Shown here: piece after piece, positions 52,955 through 64,000 of the stretch
Layout: each line of letters opens with the position of its first letter
How positions within the stretch are numbered: the stretch's first letter is position 1
NCBI RefSeq assembly: GCF_000226095.1
Contig: NC_016473.1
Coordinates: 1,550,001-1,614,000 of the forward strand
Source: Thermothelomyces thermophilus ATCC 42464
Lineage: Eukaryota; Ascomycota; Sordariomycetes; Sordariales; Chaetomiaceae
Length of the DNA stretch: 64,000 nucleotides
Direction: 5' to 3'
Made by a program: the position numbers and the translations under genes
The notes under the pieces: generated by a model
Database searches by the model: none
What the model saw: the letters and a program-made list of their open reading frames with translations, nothing else
What the model was told of the DNA's origin: nothing

Positions 52955-55901
52955 ATGGCGGGCTCCGATCCGCAAGTGACGCAGTTGGCACAAGCGCTCG
53001 TCGACTTTTCTCTTCGGGGCGTGTTCCCCGAGGACGCGGTCTCGTCCCTACCTCTCGACGCCGAATCCCTACCTGCCGCCATCAAGGCGCTCGCAGACGC
53101 CAAGGCAAAGCTCCAGGTACGACCCCAAAATATGCCGGCCGCAGGGCGTATGCTAAGCATCGTCTTGCGCAGGCCGAGATCCATGCGATCAACGAGGAGA
53201 CAGCCGACGACGTGAGAGCCTGGCAAGCAAATGCGCAATCTGTCCAAGATGACATCCTCCGGTCAAAAGCGCTCGCGGCCGAGATAATAAAAGCCTCCGA
53301 GACCCCTGCCGTCTCTGGAAGTACGGTAGACGAGATTGAAGCGAAGGCCGACTTCCTCATCCGTGAGCTGAACTACAACGCCCAAGTCGTGGAGACACTC
53401 AGGGGCATCAAATCCGTGAACGAAACCCTGGACGAGGTGGAACAGGCCCGCGACGAACGGCGCATTCTGGATGCCCTGCATCTTCTCGAAAGTGAGCAAT
53501 GTGTTCAGGAGCCCGGCTGGGCGCTGCTGACCTCTCATTAGAGTCCTGGAAGCAGCTGGATGCCGTAGGAGTGAACAGGTCCTGCCGCGCCGTCAAGCTT
53601 CTCGACATCAGGGCGTTCGAGCTAAAGTCGGATGTGCATGAGGTATTTGACAATGTGTGGAATACACTCATCAGCGTCGACGTTGAGAAGAGGAGGGTGA
53701 CGATAAGTAGCAGTCGAGAAGGTAGGCACTGTTGCCGGCACGAGTTCTATCGTAAGCGTTCCTGACTGGCGTAGATGAGCCAATGAGCCTCGAGGACGCA
53801 GTAATAGGTCTGAAAGCATTCAAGGAGGTCGACCGGCGAATGAGCCGGCTCTGGGACGGCATTAACGATGCCGTCCTTCTTCCACGGATGGACATCACAA
53901 AGGACACGCTGCCCGGTATTCATACGCAAGACGTGAGTATTCGATTCGCTTTTTCAGGACACCTACTGACACCCTGTGGGCAGAACTACATGGAACTCCG
54001 AGGCTCGGCAGACAAAACCGTGCACTCTCTGTTCGCAGACCTCGAGCAGGTTTTCTCCTTCCTAGTTCATAAGCTTCCTCCCGACCTCATTGAAACCATC
54101 TCTTCCACCTTGTTACCAGAGATTATCGGCAAGGTCACGAATGTCTGGCTCGACTCGGCCATCCCATCATCGCTTCAGGCCATGGACCGGTTCGAGGAGG
54201 TCATCGGAGCGGCGAAGGATTTCTGCACCAGGTTAGAGGCTCTCGGCTTGTCAAATCTCGGCGGGTTGAATCAGTGGACGGAGAATGCGCCGAAGGCGTG
54301 GCTCTCGAAATGCAAAGAAGCTGCGCTGGATTCGGTGCGGACCAAGCTTTCCCAAGGACTTGGCGCATCGAAACGGGTGGAAAAGGTTGAGAAGCAGATG
54401 GTCTCGAAATCTGAAGGCCAACAACTGGTCTCCAATAGCGCAGCGGCTTTGGCGTCTGACGAGGACCATGGCTGGGACGCCTGGGACGACGGGGAAGAGA
54501 CGGCGCAAGCAGCGACAGCAGATAAAGGGGCGGACGTACCCCCGGACGGCGACGATGACGGCGCTGATGCGTGGGGATGGGGGGAGGAGGAAGCCACAGT
54601 GGACGAACCAGAGGGGAGCAAGGAAGGACCCGGAGAGAGTAAGGCAGAGGACGAAGACGATCCCACAGAAGCCTGGGGATGGGGGGATGAAGCTGAAGCC
54701 GGTGAGCCCGAAGCACCAGAGAACCCGCCTGCGCCGCCGCCAGCGCCGCAGACGAGAGAGCTGGTCTTGAAAGAGACCTACAGCATATCGTCTCTCCCCC
54801 AGCCTGTTCTGGACTTGATCTTTTCGATAGTGGAAGACGGCGCCGCGTTAACGCAAGACCGCTACGTGGACAGCCCTGTTGCCGCCCAGGCAGCGGGACT
54901 GTTTAGCCTCCCAACGCTCGCCCTGGCCATGTTCCGCGCCGTATCGCCTCATTACTACGCTCCGAGCGTCGGCGGCAACATGTAGGTCGTTCTTCCCGAC
55001 TTCCCTCTGAACGTCGATCCTGCTCTGACAGTCCTAGGTGCCTCTACAACGACTCGACCTACCTCGCAGATCAGCTCGCTGAGTTTGCCGCCGCATGGAA
55101 GACGCGCAGCGACATCAGCACGCGCGCCCGGCAGATGCTCCGCCTCGACAACGACATCAAATTGCTCCGGTCATTTGCCAACCGCGCCTACACCAACGAA
55201 TTGGGCATCCAGAAGACCGTCTTACGGGACCTACTTGGAGGTATGTCTTCCTCACCGCCACCTTTCCTTTTTTTGGGGGCGAAAGCGCGCCCCATTCCCC
55301 CTTTCCATGCATGCTAACATGGAACTCCCCAGGCGAGCAGAACCTCGTCCACCAGCCGGATGCGGCGGCGTCCATCTCGTCGGCGACCGCCCGGGTGCGC
55401 GCCCTCGCGACGGCGTGGGAGGACATACTGGCACGCTCGGTGTGGCAGCAGGCCGTCGGCGCGCTGGTGGACGCGATCGCGAGCAAGATGATTGCCGACG
55501 TCACGGACTTGGCGTCCATCGGCCAGGAGGAGGCGTACCACATTGCCGGCCTGATCTCGTCGGTGGAGGAGCTGGACGAGCTGTTCCTGCCGAGCCGTTG
55601 GCAGGGAGACAAGAAGAAGAAAAAAGAAGGAGGGAATGAGGGGGGGGGCGAGGGAGAGGGAGAGGAAGAGGTGCCGGTAACGGCACAGTTTGCGGGCAAC
55701 TGGTTGCGCCTAAAGTACCTGAGCGAGGTGTTGCAGAGCAACTTGCGGGACGTGCGGTTCCTGTGGGTCGAGGGGGAACTGAGCTTGTATTTCACGGCCG
55801 AAGAGGTGGTGGATCTGGTGAAGGCCAGCTTCGAGGACAACCCCAGGACGCGGGAGGTGATTCGCGAGATCAGGGGGAACCCGAGGCCGCTGGGGGAGTG
55901 A
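52955..55901 (+). CDS. ZW10: ZW10/Dsl1 family tethering protein
   Basis: Fungal counterpart of ZW10 and yeast Dsl1, a subunit of the ER tethering complex that captures COPI vesicles for Golgi-to-ER retrieval. Seven exons: 52955-53116, 53173-53491, 53542-53721, 53775-53932, 53984-54981, 55038-55240 and 55333-55901, giving 862 residues. The N-terminal ~150 residues are helical (EIHAINEETADDVRAWQ; LRGIKSVNETLDEVEQ), as expected for the ZW10 head. A central acidic loop at about 430-530 holds three Trp-rich motifs: GWDAWDDG (W437, W440), AWGWGEE (W470, W472) and AWGWGDE (W504, W506). The C-terminal half has LADQLAEFAAAWK, an HQP-x stretch, LEELDELFLPS-type VEELDELFLPSRW, and the ending LRDVRFLWVEGELSLYF, typical of ZW10. 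A Lys/Glu-rich insertion (near 55607-55672) comes from a GAA/GAG repeat. Intron 4 (51 nt) is in frame and stop-free. Confidence 0.9.
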
Positions 55902-56020
55902 TATGAGAGGACATAATAATATGCGTATACACATACAGGGACGGCCGAGCAGGTTGGGTAGGGATGAAGCTGTCAAATACCAAGGCGTTCGAGTCTTTTT
56001 TTTTTTTTTTTTCATTTTTT

Positions 56021-56119
56021 TTCATTCTTTTTTTCCATTCTTTTTTTCCATTCTTTTTTTCCATTCTTTTTTTCCATTCTTTTTTTCCATTCTTTTTTTC
56101 CATTCTTTTTTTCCCATTC
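56021..56119. repeat. 13-bp minisatellite beyond the ZW10 stop
   Basis: About eight copies of a unit CCATTCTTTTTTT, period 13, follow a poly-T run at about 55996-56012. It lies 120 nt past the ZW10 stop, in its likely 3' UTR. Confidence 0.85.
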
Positions 56120-58768
56120 TCTTCTTACTCATCCTTCTTTTCTATAGGCATTTTACAGGGCCAGCAAAACTGCCGGGTGTTGTGGTCGGCTTTTGTCTTT
56201 CGTGACCCGCTGCACTCGAGGTCTACGACGGCTCATGCTTGGCACATGATTTTGTTTATTTGCGTTGTTTACTTGCCCCTGAGCTGCCTCCCTCCCTCCC
56301 AAGGTGAGTTTCACATTCCAAACGCCCTTTACTACGTTAGAGTTCAAAATGTGCTGCTGTCACCATTTGTTTTTCTTTTTTTCTCTTTTCTTTCTTTCTT
56401 TTTTTTTGGTGCCTTCCGCGTTTACCGCGACAAACAACACATAATTGACAAGCTTTCCTCCTTCATAGCCGGCTGCAGACAGCTTGTTTCATATCTGGGT
56501 GGCGCGCAGAGAGTATAGTATGATCAGAGCTGGCACCAGTGGGGGGGATTTCGACGAGAGAGCATTGCACGTTTGCCAACTCATTCGGCAAAGCCTCACT
56601 CCGCAGCGCAGAGAGCCGCAGTGAGAACACTCATCAGCCCCCTCCCCGCCCCCTTCCCCCCCCGGCGGTTTGACGTGCTCGCAACATGCCATCTCTCCTG
56701 GCAACCATGACTCGCGTCTGGCCGCCTTCATGTCCTTCCTTGTCCTCCCTCGCCTCGAAGAGGTCTCGGATACGCGAATGTCAAATTTTTTTTTTGGGAG
56801 GGGGGAGCGCAAGCGACATGTGCAGCGTGCATGCTTTCACCGGTTTCGCTTGTCCGCAAATGTGCGGCCCGCCAAGGCATGCACTGCGCATGTCTCATCC
56901 TCCTCGCCGGGAGAGCAGGAGGGGAAGAGGGGGCCGAGAGGGTGGTCGGACGGGCGGAGAGAGGGGAGCGTGCTATGTCGTGTAAGATGATGTACGAGTA
57001 GGGAACACACTACGGCGTTAGCTGTGGGTGTTCTGGTACGTATGTACATAATAACTACGTAAAATCATGAGAGAGAGCGCGAATGGGTTGCGGACTTGCC
57101 GCCTCCCGTTGTGCTAAGAGGCAGCAAGATCCAAGCCTCGGGCCCCGACTCCGTCCTTCTCTTTTTCTCCCCCTATATTTTCTTTCTCTTGCCCAACCCC
57201 CCCCCCCCCCCCGGCAGTAGAACGCAGGTAGGGACTTGTTCATCAGGGGTTGGGCTCGGCTGATGGATCAAAGCATAGCCTGTCTCACTTCCCGGATCCG
57301 GATTCGATGGAGGAGGGTTTCGCGACGGCGCAGCAAGTCGGGCGGGACCGCCGAACGCAAATAGGACCGAGATGCGACTGAGACACGCGAGAACGGGCGG
57401 GCTCAAAACAAGAACACGGACAGGGAGACGGGGAAGAGAACGTGCCCACCTGCTGCGTACAGAATCCGTACACTTCCTGGAGAAACCAAAAGGTATCGCA
57501 TGTACTGTACTGCTGTACACTATTGTATTGTACTATGCTGCCTTACGTGCCCATCACCATGCCAACGCTGTTGCGTGTCGCCTCTTCGCCCCTCATATCC
57601 CTTGTCCTCCTCGCTCGTGTGATGTTGGGTTGTGTGTATATTAGCCCCTATTAGGAAGCCTCGTCCATCTCCTGTTCGGGTCCACCACCAATAGTTGAAC
57701 CCAAACCCACGGAGAGAGGAGACGGAGAGGGCGTACCTATGTACAGATTAGATAGTATTGTACGGCGTCGGTGGCAGTGGCACTGAATCCACAACGTAAT
57801 CCTCGTCTTCCCTCTTGTGAAATCGGCCCCCTTGTTTCCTGCTCCTCTGCCTTCCGATTCTACGCTTATTGGCCACAACCTCTCCATTCTCTTCCCTCCG
57901 AATGTAGTAAAAAGGGCAAGCCGTCTCAGATCAAGCGGGATTCCCTTCCTCTAACTTCGGATCTGGGACGGCTGCCGATGATGGCGGTGAAGAAAAAAAG
58001 AAGGTCCCAGGATGACACGCAACTCGAGATGGTGCGGCAAACGCCGACAGGATGGAAGGACCCTATTCGAGGGATGACGAGGCAAGACCAGAACGGGACC
58101 AGACGAGGCAACCAGGCCGTGTCATGTCTGCGACTGTACCACATGCCGCGTGAGGCTGAGGTGGCCCTGTCGTACACGTAGAATTGGCATCTCGGCAACA
58201 TATTGGCAGCACACACACAAACAGTAAACACCCCTACGCAGAGAGAGGCATAGGTAGAGGTAGAGATGGGAACAAGTGAGAGAAGGAAAGGGGGTAGGGG
58301 AGGGGAGGGGAGGAACAGTCCGCGTCCTTGCGACACCCGAAGAGGTGTCAGGAGGAAGGTCAAGGACGGATAGATACAGGCACAGGCGCGCGCCTGCAGC
58401 ATGTCGTGATACGTGATTGCCTTTCGGCGCCGCCGAGTCATACATCCGGACCAATTGCTATCGCAAGGGTTCACTCCTGATTCGTGTATCTCCCATTTCC
58501 CTTCCTGACCTCAGCTCGTTCAATGGGTCTGGGGCTATGTGGTTGGTGGTAATTCATCCATCTCTTAATAGAGGGAAAGGGGAGAGAAGGGGGGGTTTTC
58601 GACAGGAAATGTATGTTGATGTATTGATATCAAGATGGTACACTCGAGCAGAAAACACATCTCTACTATCTCACGGAAATCTCGGCAGAACAAGTCAGCA
58701 ACTTTCCTTCTTCTTCTTTTTGGAAGGGGGAAGGGGTAGGGGGGGTGGAATTAGAATGGAAGCTGGGG

Positions 58769-58812
58769 ACAGGGAAATGCTCAGGAAATGCCCAGGAAAT
58801 ACCCAGGAAATG
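58769..58812. repeat. Four 11-bp tandem copies (CCCAGGAAATG)
   Basis: Four units of 11 bp with minor variation precede a CA-rich repeat at about 58817-58843. Confidence 0.8.
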
Positions 58813-60450
58813 CGGGGGCACACACGGGCACACACACACACACCCTGATGGTCTAAAATCACATTTCCCTGCCTTCTGTCCGCCCCCGTGAGCAAGCAGT
58901 CTGTTGGCAATTGGCAGAGCACTCTGCACGGCATCGCCGTCTCACATTCCCCTCACCCCTCTTATCAAACGCCTACCCCCCTTTCTCGGGGGTGGTATGG
59001 AGTGATAAACACAGCAACACAAATGCAAAAGGCGCAATTCAAGTGTTGTATCGTGTCTTATTATGGACCCCCTGAGGTGAGACACCTGTTCGCGACCCAT
59101 TCCCGTCCGATGTCAGATGACTCGTCCAGTGACTGATCGCTATATGACGTCCTGTGCGGACGGCCATGTCCGATGTGATCAGCGCAACATGATCTTGGGC
59201 CGTCTCGCGGTCAGGAGGTGTGCATACGTCCCGCTCCCGCTCCCGCTCCGGTCGGGAATCGGTGCCGAGCGGGATATAGCCCGGGGCTGTTTGCCTCTGT
59301 ATCTGTGTGTATAATCCATATGTATGGAGGTGTCCTGCAGGTAGGTATGCGTGTGGCGGACACAAGAGCGTAGTTTGAACGCATGGCCGAGTACGAGTAC
59401 CTCGGTGGCGTCGGTGAATGTAGGTAAAAGTTTACAACCATTGTGCCTCATACACACACACACACACACACAAAGGCAGAGGGTTCCATTCCCCCCCGCC
59501 TCCCCCCTCTTACAGACCGCCTCTCCCCTCCCTCTTCCTACACTACACTACCCCAGGTTCGGAATCAGCCGAACGTGGTCAAAAGGGGGTGGACAGGGAC
59601 GGGCAATCGGGGCAAGAGGAGACAAAGGGGAATACGGATTACATACACCACCCAGGCCACAGGGCGGAAGGAGGAGCAAAGATGGTGATTCTGGTCCTGG
59701 TGAAAACAGCCATCACAATAAAACGAAAACAGGGGGGATAACCATCAGCCTCAAGGAGAAAAGCGGGCCCCGTATTCTCGCCTCTCTCCCCGTCTTTATG
59801 TAAGACTATATAGCCCCTAGGGCCTACGCCGGAAGCGAGTGCATAATTGAGTTGGTTTGAGGCAAACAAACCACTGGTTGCGCCATGACCGGAGAGAGCC
59901 AAACGAGCCATGTTCTTGTCAGATAGTAGCGCCGCGAGGCGGAGTGCACACAAGTTGTACACAGGTGTATTCATACCAAGTACATCCGTACATACATAGT
60001 ACATACATACATACATCCAGACGGTGGTCCATGTAGGTATGTACTGTATCTACTTCGTATGTACATACGAGTACGTCCGTACAGTACATGGATACATGCA
60101 TACCAAGGAGGAGGACCACCAAGCTGACATGCAGCCAAGGCCAGATGAAAAAAGGGAACTAACCCCCCCTTGCCCCAGCCCAGCCTTAATCCCCTCCCTT
60201 TCCCCCTCCCCCCTCTCCCGAGGTATCGGGCAAGGGTGACGTACCCGCAAAGGAACCATGTTGTGTGTCGTAGTGCGCGCCCCGGACCTACTTACGTTAG
60301 CGTAGACTGCTTACTCTGTATTTTGTAATGCTAGTTGACCTCCTTGTTCTCTCCCCCCGTCCTCAGCTCGTCATGCAATCGTTCCAACAGCCGGGACGCG
60401 CACGACAGGCCACACTAAGGGCACACAAAAATATAAAAATAAATTAGGTG

Positions 60451-60484
60451 AAGAAGAAGAAGAAGAAGAAGAAGAAGAAGAAAA
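60451..60484. repeat. (GAA)n microsatellite
   Basis: About eleven GAA units in the gene-free right arm, directly following an A/T-rich stretch. Confidence 0.9.
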
Positions 60485-60831
60485 TACAAGAGAGGCTGCA
60501 TCGCCAGGTGGCATGACATTTTCCAATCAGCTCACCATGAGCTTCGTCCGGCGTCAGGAGAAGAGGAGAGGGTGGGCGGGCGTGACCTGTTTTGCTGAGT
60601 CTCATTGATTGACCAAGTTAGGTAGTCACGCACGCAACTTGCTGATTGACTTAAAGAATAACTAGACTTGCCCTGATTTACTGATTGACTTGATGAGAGA
60701 GAAAAAAAAGGATGCTGACTCACCCCCTTTGCCTCCCTTGCCGCCGCCCCTTCCCTCTGTCCCCTGGGCTCAACAACTTGGCTACCCAAAGACAACGATA
60801 ATCGGCGCCCGAGCCAAGGCACACATGTATG

Positions 60832-60876
60832 CATGTATGTACTGTACATACATGTACATACAATACATGTATGTAC
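60832..60876. repeat. Overlapping palindromes built from GTATGTAC
   Basis: CATGTATGTAC and GTACATACATG form 11-bp arms around a single T (60832-60854). The right arm also pairs with TACATGTATGTAC at 60864-60876 through 13-bp arms (60844-60856). The set could extrude as alternative cruciforms. Confidence 0.75.
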
Positions 60877-61188
60877 ATACCCTAGCTCGGCTTGGCTTGG
60901 GGCTGACTTGGCTGAGTCGCCGTGCGTTCGGATCACGCTAGGTTCAAGGTCGTTTACCTAACTATTTGTGATTGGACTTGTACATACGGATCAGTTAACC
61001 TCCACCAGGCTGGCTGCTTGATTTCCACTCGTTGCTCTTAACCGGCGAGCGATCACATACCCTTTTCAGATATCCTGGAGCTGCAGAGTCCGAGGTGTGT
61101 GTCTGTCTTCCTGTCTGTCTCTCTCTCTGTTTGTGTGTGTGGCACCCTCAGCTCTGCATGAAGAGCTCGGCCCAGCCAAAAAGCCCAA

Positions 61189-61232
61189 GCCGCCACCGCC
61201 GCCGCCGCCACCACCACCACCACCACCACCAC
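61189..61232. repeat. (CCG)n(CCA)n microsatellite
   Basis: A compound triplet tract; one reading frame gives poly-Pro, another poly-His, but no gene is supported around it. Confidence 0.85.
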
Positions 61233-62618
61233 AACCCATGCAACGCCCAGTACCCCTCCCGCCCCGGACACTTGCAGCCGGGCATCTGCGCCCGTTGCGT
61301 GTTTCGCGTTACACAGACACAAGGCCTGGACCGCCGTTACACCCATGTCATTGGGTGCTTGGAATCGTCCGGCCTCGGTGGGAAAGGGGAGAGGAGGAAA
61401 GGACTAAGGTAGGTTTTAAAGCTGAGCCAAATCGGAACTTGCGGTGAGCCACTCTGACAAGTCTCGACTGACCTGGCTTGTTCTCGTTTGTGTCTTTAAA
61501 AAAAAATGAATCGTGCCATCGCCTGGCTGTTTCTATAGCGAAGTCGTTGTTGGAAAGCTGTTATCTGGATCCCCCTGCTCTTGCCGTCACCTTATCCTCG
61601 TTGAATCTGATTACTCTTCACACCCTGGTCGACACCTCGAGCGTCAAAGGGATGTGGGACGCCACGAGAACAGGCGTTTAGTGTATTAATGTCCCCCGAG
61701 TGTCAGCATCTACCTCTGCAGGTACTCTAATCTGTACATTTCTATACACATTTATACACATACATCCACACTTGCACATATAGTACAAACAAACAAACAA
61801 CATGCATATCTCCTCGTAGGGTGCCAGGGGTAGGTAGGTACCTTGAACACAGAGCACACCGCCGTCCCTGATTGTGTATATTCCGCTGCATCCCCTCTTT
61901 TTTTTTCCACATCCAAGTTTCTCTGAGCCTTTTACAGAGGACAGATTCCAGGGGGAGGGGGAATGGAAGAGAGAAAGACAGCGCGCAGCGATCGATAGCC
62001 GGTTTTGATGCTGCTCCCAAGAGCTGGACCACAAAACCGCACGCAGATTGGGAGCCGTTTGACAGACAGACTCCGCTTGGCTGACCCGTCCTCCCCCCTG
62101 ACGTAGAGTATAACATAAGCAAGGCTTCGCGGTGAAGACTCTGAATAGGTACGCACTGCAGTATGTACGGGTACACCTAGTTACCACATCAAGTAAAAAA
62201 AAAAGGGAAAAAATTTGCCCTGACAACCCGCCGTTTCTTGCGTGCACGTCAGCCGCTGCAGGACCGCTATGTATATATGTATGTATGTACTGCATGTATT
62301 GTACGAATCTGCACACGCCTCAAGACGCACCTCTAATACATGTATGGGGTACATATCCGTAGTGTAAATAAGTCCGAACATACAGACACATACCTACCCA
62401 TATACGTAGAAACCAGTATGCGTGCGTGCGTGCCCTACACCGTGGTGTACAGTCGATTTGACAGAATGTGCTCCGTACACGACATGTATATATATGTCAT
62501 CCGAATATACCTACCTATACATACGGAACTACACTAGCCTCACTCCGAGCAAAGCCAAACAGATTGGGAGAAGCCCGCTCCCGCTTTCTGTCAAGTTACG
62601 GCGGACGTCCAGAACCGC

Positions 62619-62680
62619 CCGTCTACCTAGTGTAGGTACCTATATATGTATGTACATACCTACACTAGGTCGTCAGACGG
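62619..62680. repeat. Imperfect inverted repeat, possible hairpin or relic element end
   Basis: ACCTAGTGTAGGTA (62625-62638) and TACCTACACTAGGT (62657-62670) are perfect 14-bp arms around an 18-bp loop that itself ends in GTATGTACA. The arms extend through CCGTCT (62619-62624) and AGACGG (62675-62680) with a 4-nt bulge on one side. Confidence 0.75.
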
Positions 62681-63577
62681 CCGAGAGCCTTCTTGGCCTT
62701 TCCCTCTTTTTGGTGGCTTCCTTATTTCTACCCCGAAACTGTTCGTCTGGGCGGTGGCAGTGTGGTGATATATCCCATGGCAACCGCCATTCCTCCTGCT
62801 GCGCCAAGCCTCAAGGTGTGAAATAAAGAAAGGCGATAACGACGAGACAGCGTACCAACGGCAGGGGGGGGGTGGTCGGTGCGGTGCCGTGCGGTGCTCA
62901 GCTCGCTGCTGTCATCGGCTGCTGACTGCATCGAGCAACCTGCATCGGATCAAGAACCACATATCGTGAATGTACTGTATGTATGTATATATGTAGGTAT
63001 GTATGTACAAGCGTAGCAAGGGGATGCTACTACCTGCGAAGGGGTCCAGGATGGCAATTGTCTGCCCTGAAGGGTCATATCAATGTCCTGTGTCATGGGG
63101 TCGAGGCAGACCGAGTACACACATCCCGGCGGACGGGCGTGGAATCTCCAGCTTAGGAATGAGTGCCTAGATAAGGAAATCATGCGATCCGCCCGTCTCC
63201 GTCCCCGATGGGGGAGCACGAGATGCGGGGTGTGGCCTCCTCGTCTTTCCCCCTTTCCCCGCTGTACTGCGAATATTCCATCGAGTTCCCAAGCACAGTG
63301 TTCACTTTGTTGTGGTGCCGCTGTGCTGACGTAAAAAGTGCCAATTTTAGCACATGCCTTTCTTCTCGATATCTCGTGTTTGGTGTTGCACTAGAGACGA
63401 GCCGGAGAAGAGGTGATAAGAGCGTCTACCCTACACTAGTCATGGTATAGGAGGGCACTCTGTGTACTACTACATATACATAGGTAGTAGGTAGGTGAGC
63501 TGTAGTAAGGCCAAGGTGTGGGGTAGGTAAGCTTCGTGTACGTCCGTATAGCAAGCAAGTACTGATTGCCTACATAT

Positions 63578-63630
63578 AGTAGTAATAGTAATAATAGCAG
63601 CAGCAGCAGCAGCCGCAGCAGCAGTAGCAG
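63578..63630. repeat. (AGT)n(AGC)n compound microsatellite
   Basis: Triplet repeats of AGT then AGC with short interruptions near the right edge. Confidence 0.85.
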
Positions 63631-64000
63631 CTAGTTAGTAGGAGTAGCAGCATTCCATATATAGTATGTAGTACAAGGTCGCTCAGCCGAGTCTTGAGGT
63701 GAACGCGAGTCGAGGAGGGCGGGGGAGGGAAGGACCTGGAAGCCTTGTGCTTATTCGCGTGCTGCAGCAGCAGCCGCATCTTCGTGGCCGGGCACATGAC
63801 CTTTGTGCAGACTCGTACTGTAGCTATCGCCAAACGGCTGCATGGTCTCGGCCGACCTTCGGAGGAACTCGATGTCTGTGCCTTATTATCCTTCATTATC
63901 CGGGAGGGGTTGCTTCGAGGAAACTACGGGGGTTGCGCGACCGAGTGGGTTAATTGATGGGTTTGCGGGTTCGTGGATGGAAGGAATTGGCATGTACTCG

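Larger units (their letters stand above)
55902..64000. other. 8.1-kb region without a supported gene
   Basis: The region is intermediate in GC, with pyrimidine-rich runs, homopolymers (poly-C at about 57197-57212), and many microsatellites. From about 59950 on it is dominated by GTAC/GTATGTAC words, with strong clusters at 59980-60100, 60830-60880, 62275-62300, 62640-62660 and 62970-63010. No frame longer than 220 codons occurs and none resembles a known family. It may be the upstream regulatory region of a gene beyond the right edge, or a long leader, or simply gene-poor DNA. Confidence 0.6.

Noticed and set aside
60451-60484. CRISPR-like or telomere-like array
   Set aside because: Simple triplet repeat without spacers; no TTAGGG array anywhere in the window.
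61678-62316. 212-codon minus-strand frame in the right arm
   Set aside because: Cys/Tyr/His-rich sequence built from GTATGTAC repeats and simple sequence; no domain pattern and no splice context.
55902-64000. Transposon or viral fossil in the gene-free right arm
   Set aside because: No reverse transcriptase, transposase or integrase motifs, and no long terminal repeats visible by eye.

Overview
This looks like a euchromatic stretch of a filamentous ascomycete chromosome, most likely a Sordariomycete and plausibly Sordariales/Chaetomiaceae. The coding sequence is GC-rich. Introns are short (about 50-140 nt) with GTRNGT donors and CAG/TAG acceptors. The proteins resemble those of Neurospora, Chaetomium and Thermothelomyces from memory; no search was run. 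Exon joins were made by hand from reading frame, splice consensus and protein-family fit. In every spliced gene the total length is a whole number of codons.

Layout, left to right: a MAPEG microsomal glutathione S-transferase (345-1063, -); a family X DNA polymerase (2032-4026, -); TFIIE alpha subunit (5207-6217, +); cohesin SMC1 (7115-11207, -); glycerophosphocholine acyltransferase GPC1 (12661-14397, +); the APC/C activator CDH1 (15993-17821, -); a PRPP synthetase paralogue with two insertions (20513-21946, -); ornithine decarboxylase (23059-24519, -); mitochondrial presequence protease CYM1 (27254-30354, -); taxilin (31310-33080, +); an unidentified acidic/basic low-complexity protein (34328-35917, +); a nitronate monooxygenase-like flavoprotein (36922-38043, +); NatB catalytic subunit (39147-39789, -); a second unidentified protein (41246-42580, +); an M16 metalloprotease of the yeast YOL098C/SDD3 type (43126-46426, -); a seven-helix rhodopsin-domain (PTH11/SAT4-like) protein (48063-49730, -); ribosomal protein L36 (51643-52369, -); and a ZW10/Dsl1 tethering protein (52955-55901, +). 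From 55902 to the end, about 8.1 kb, I find no credible gene. That stretch holds many short simple repeats and palindromes built on GTATGTAC.

The genes are mainly housekeeping: genome maintenance (POL4, SMC1), cell cycle (CDH1), transcription and translation (TFA1, RPL36), lipid, nucleotide and polyamine metabolism, mitochondrial proteolysis and vesicle traffic. They do not form a pathway cluster. Several pairs share divergent promoters; RPL36/ZW10 is the tightest, with 585 bp between start codons.

I saw no tRNA, 5S rRNA, CRISPR array, intact transposon or viral fossil. The most interesting signals are small: a GC-AG intron in the M16 protease, a strong hairpin just 3' of the ornithine decarboxylase stop, a threefold stem-loop repeat just 3' of CDH1, Trp-acidic motifs in ZW10/Dsl1 that could recruit COPI, an 18-nt microexon in RPL36, a dispersed 9-mer TACGGAGTA, and the gene-free right arm. 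I did not find a clear new multi-gene system.
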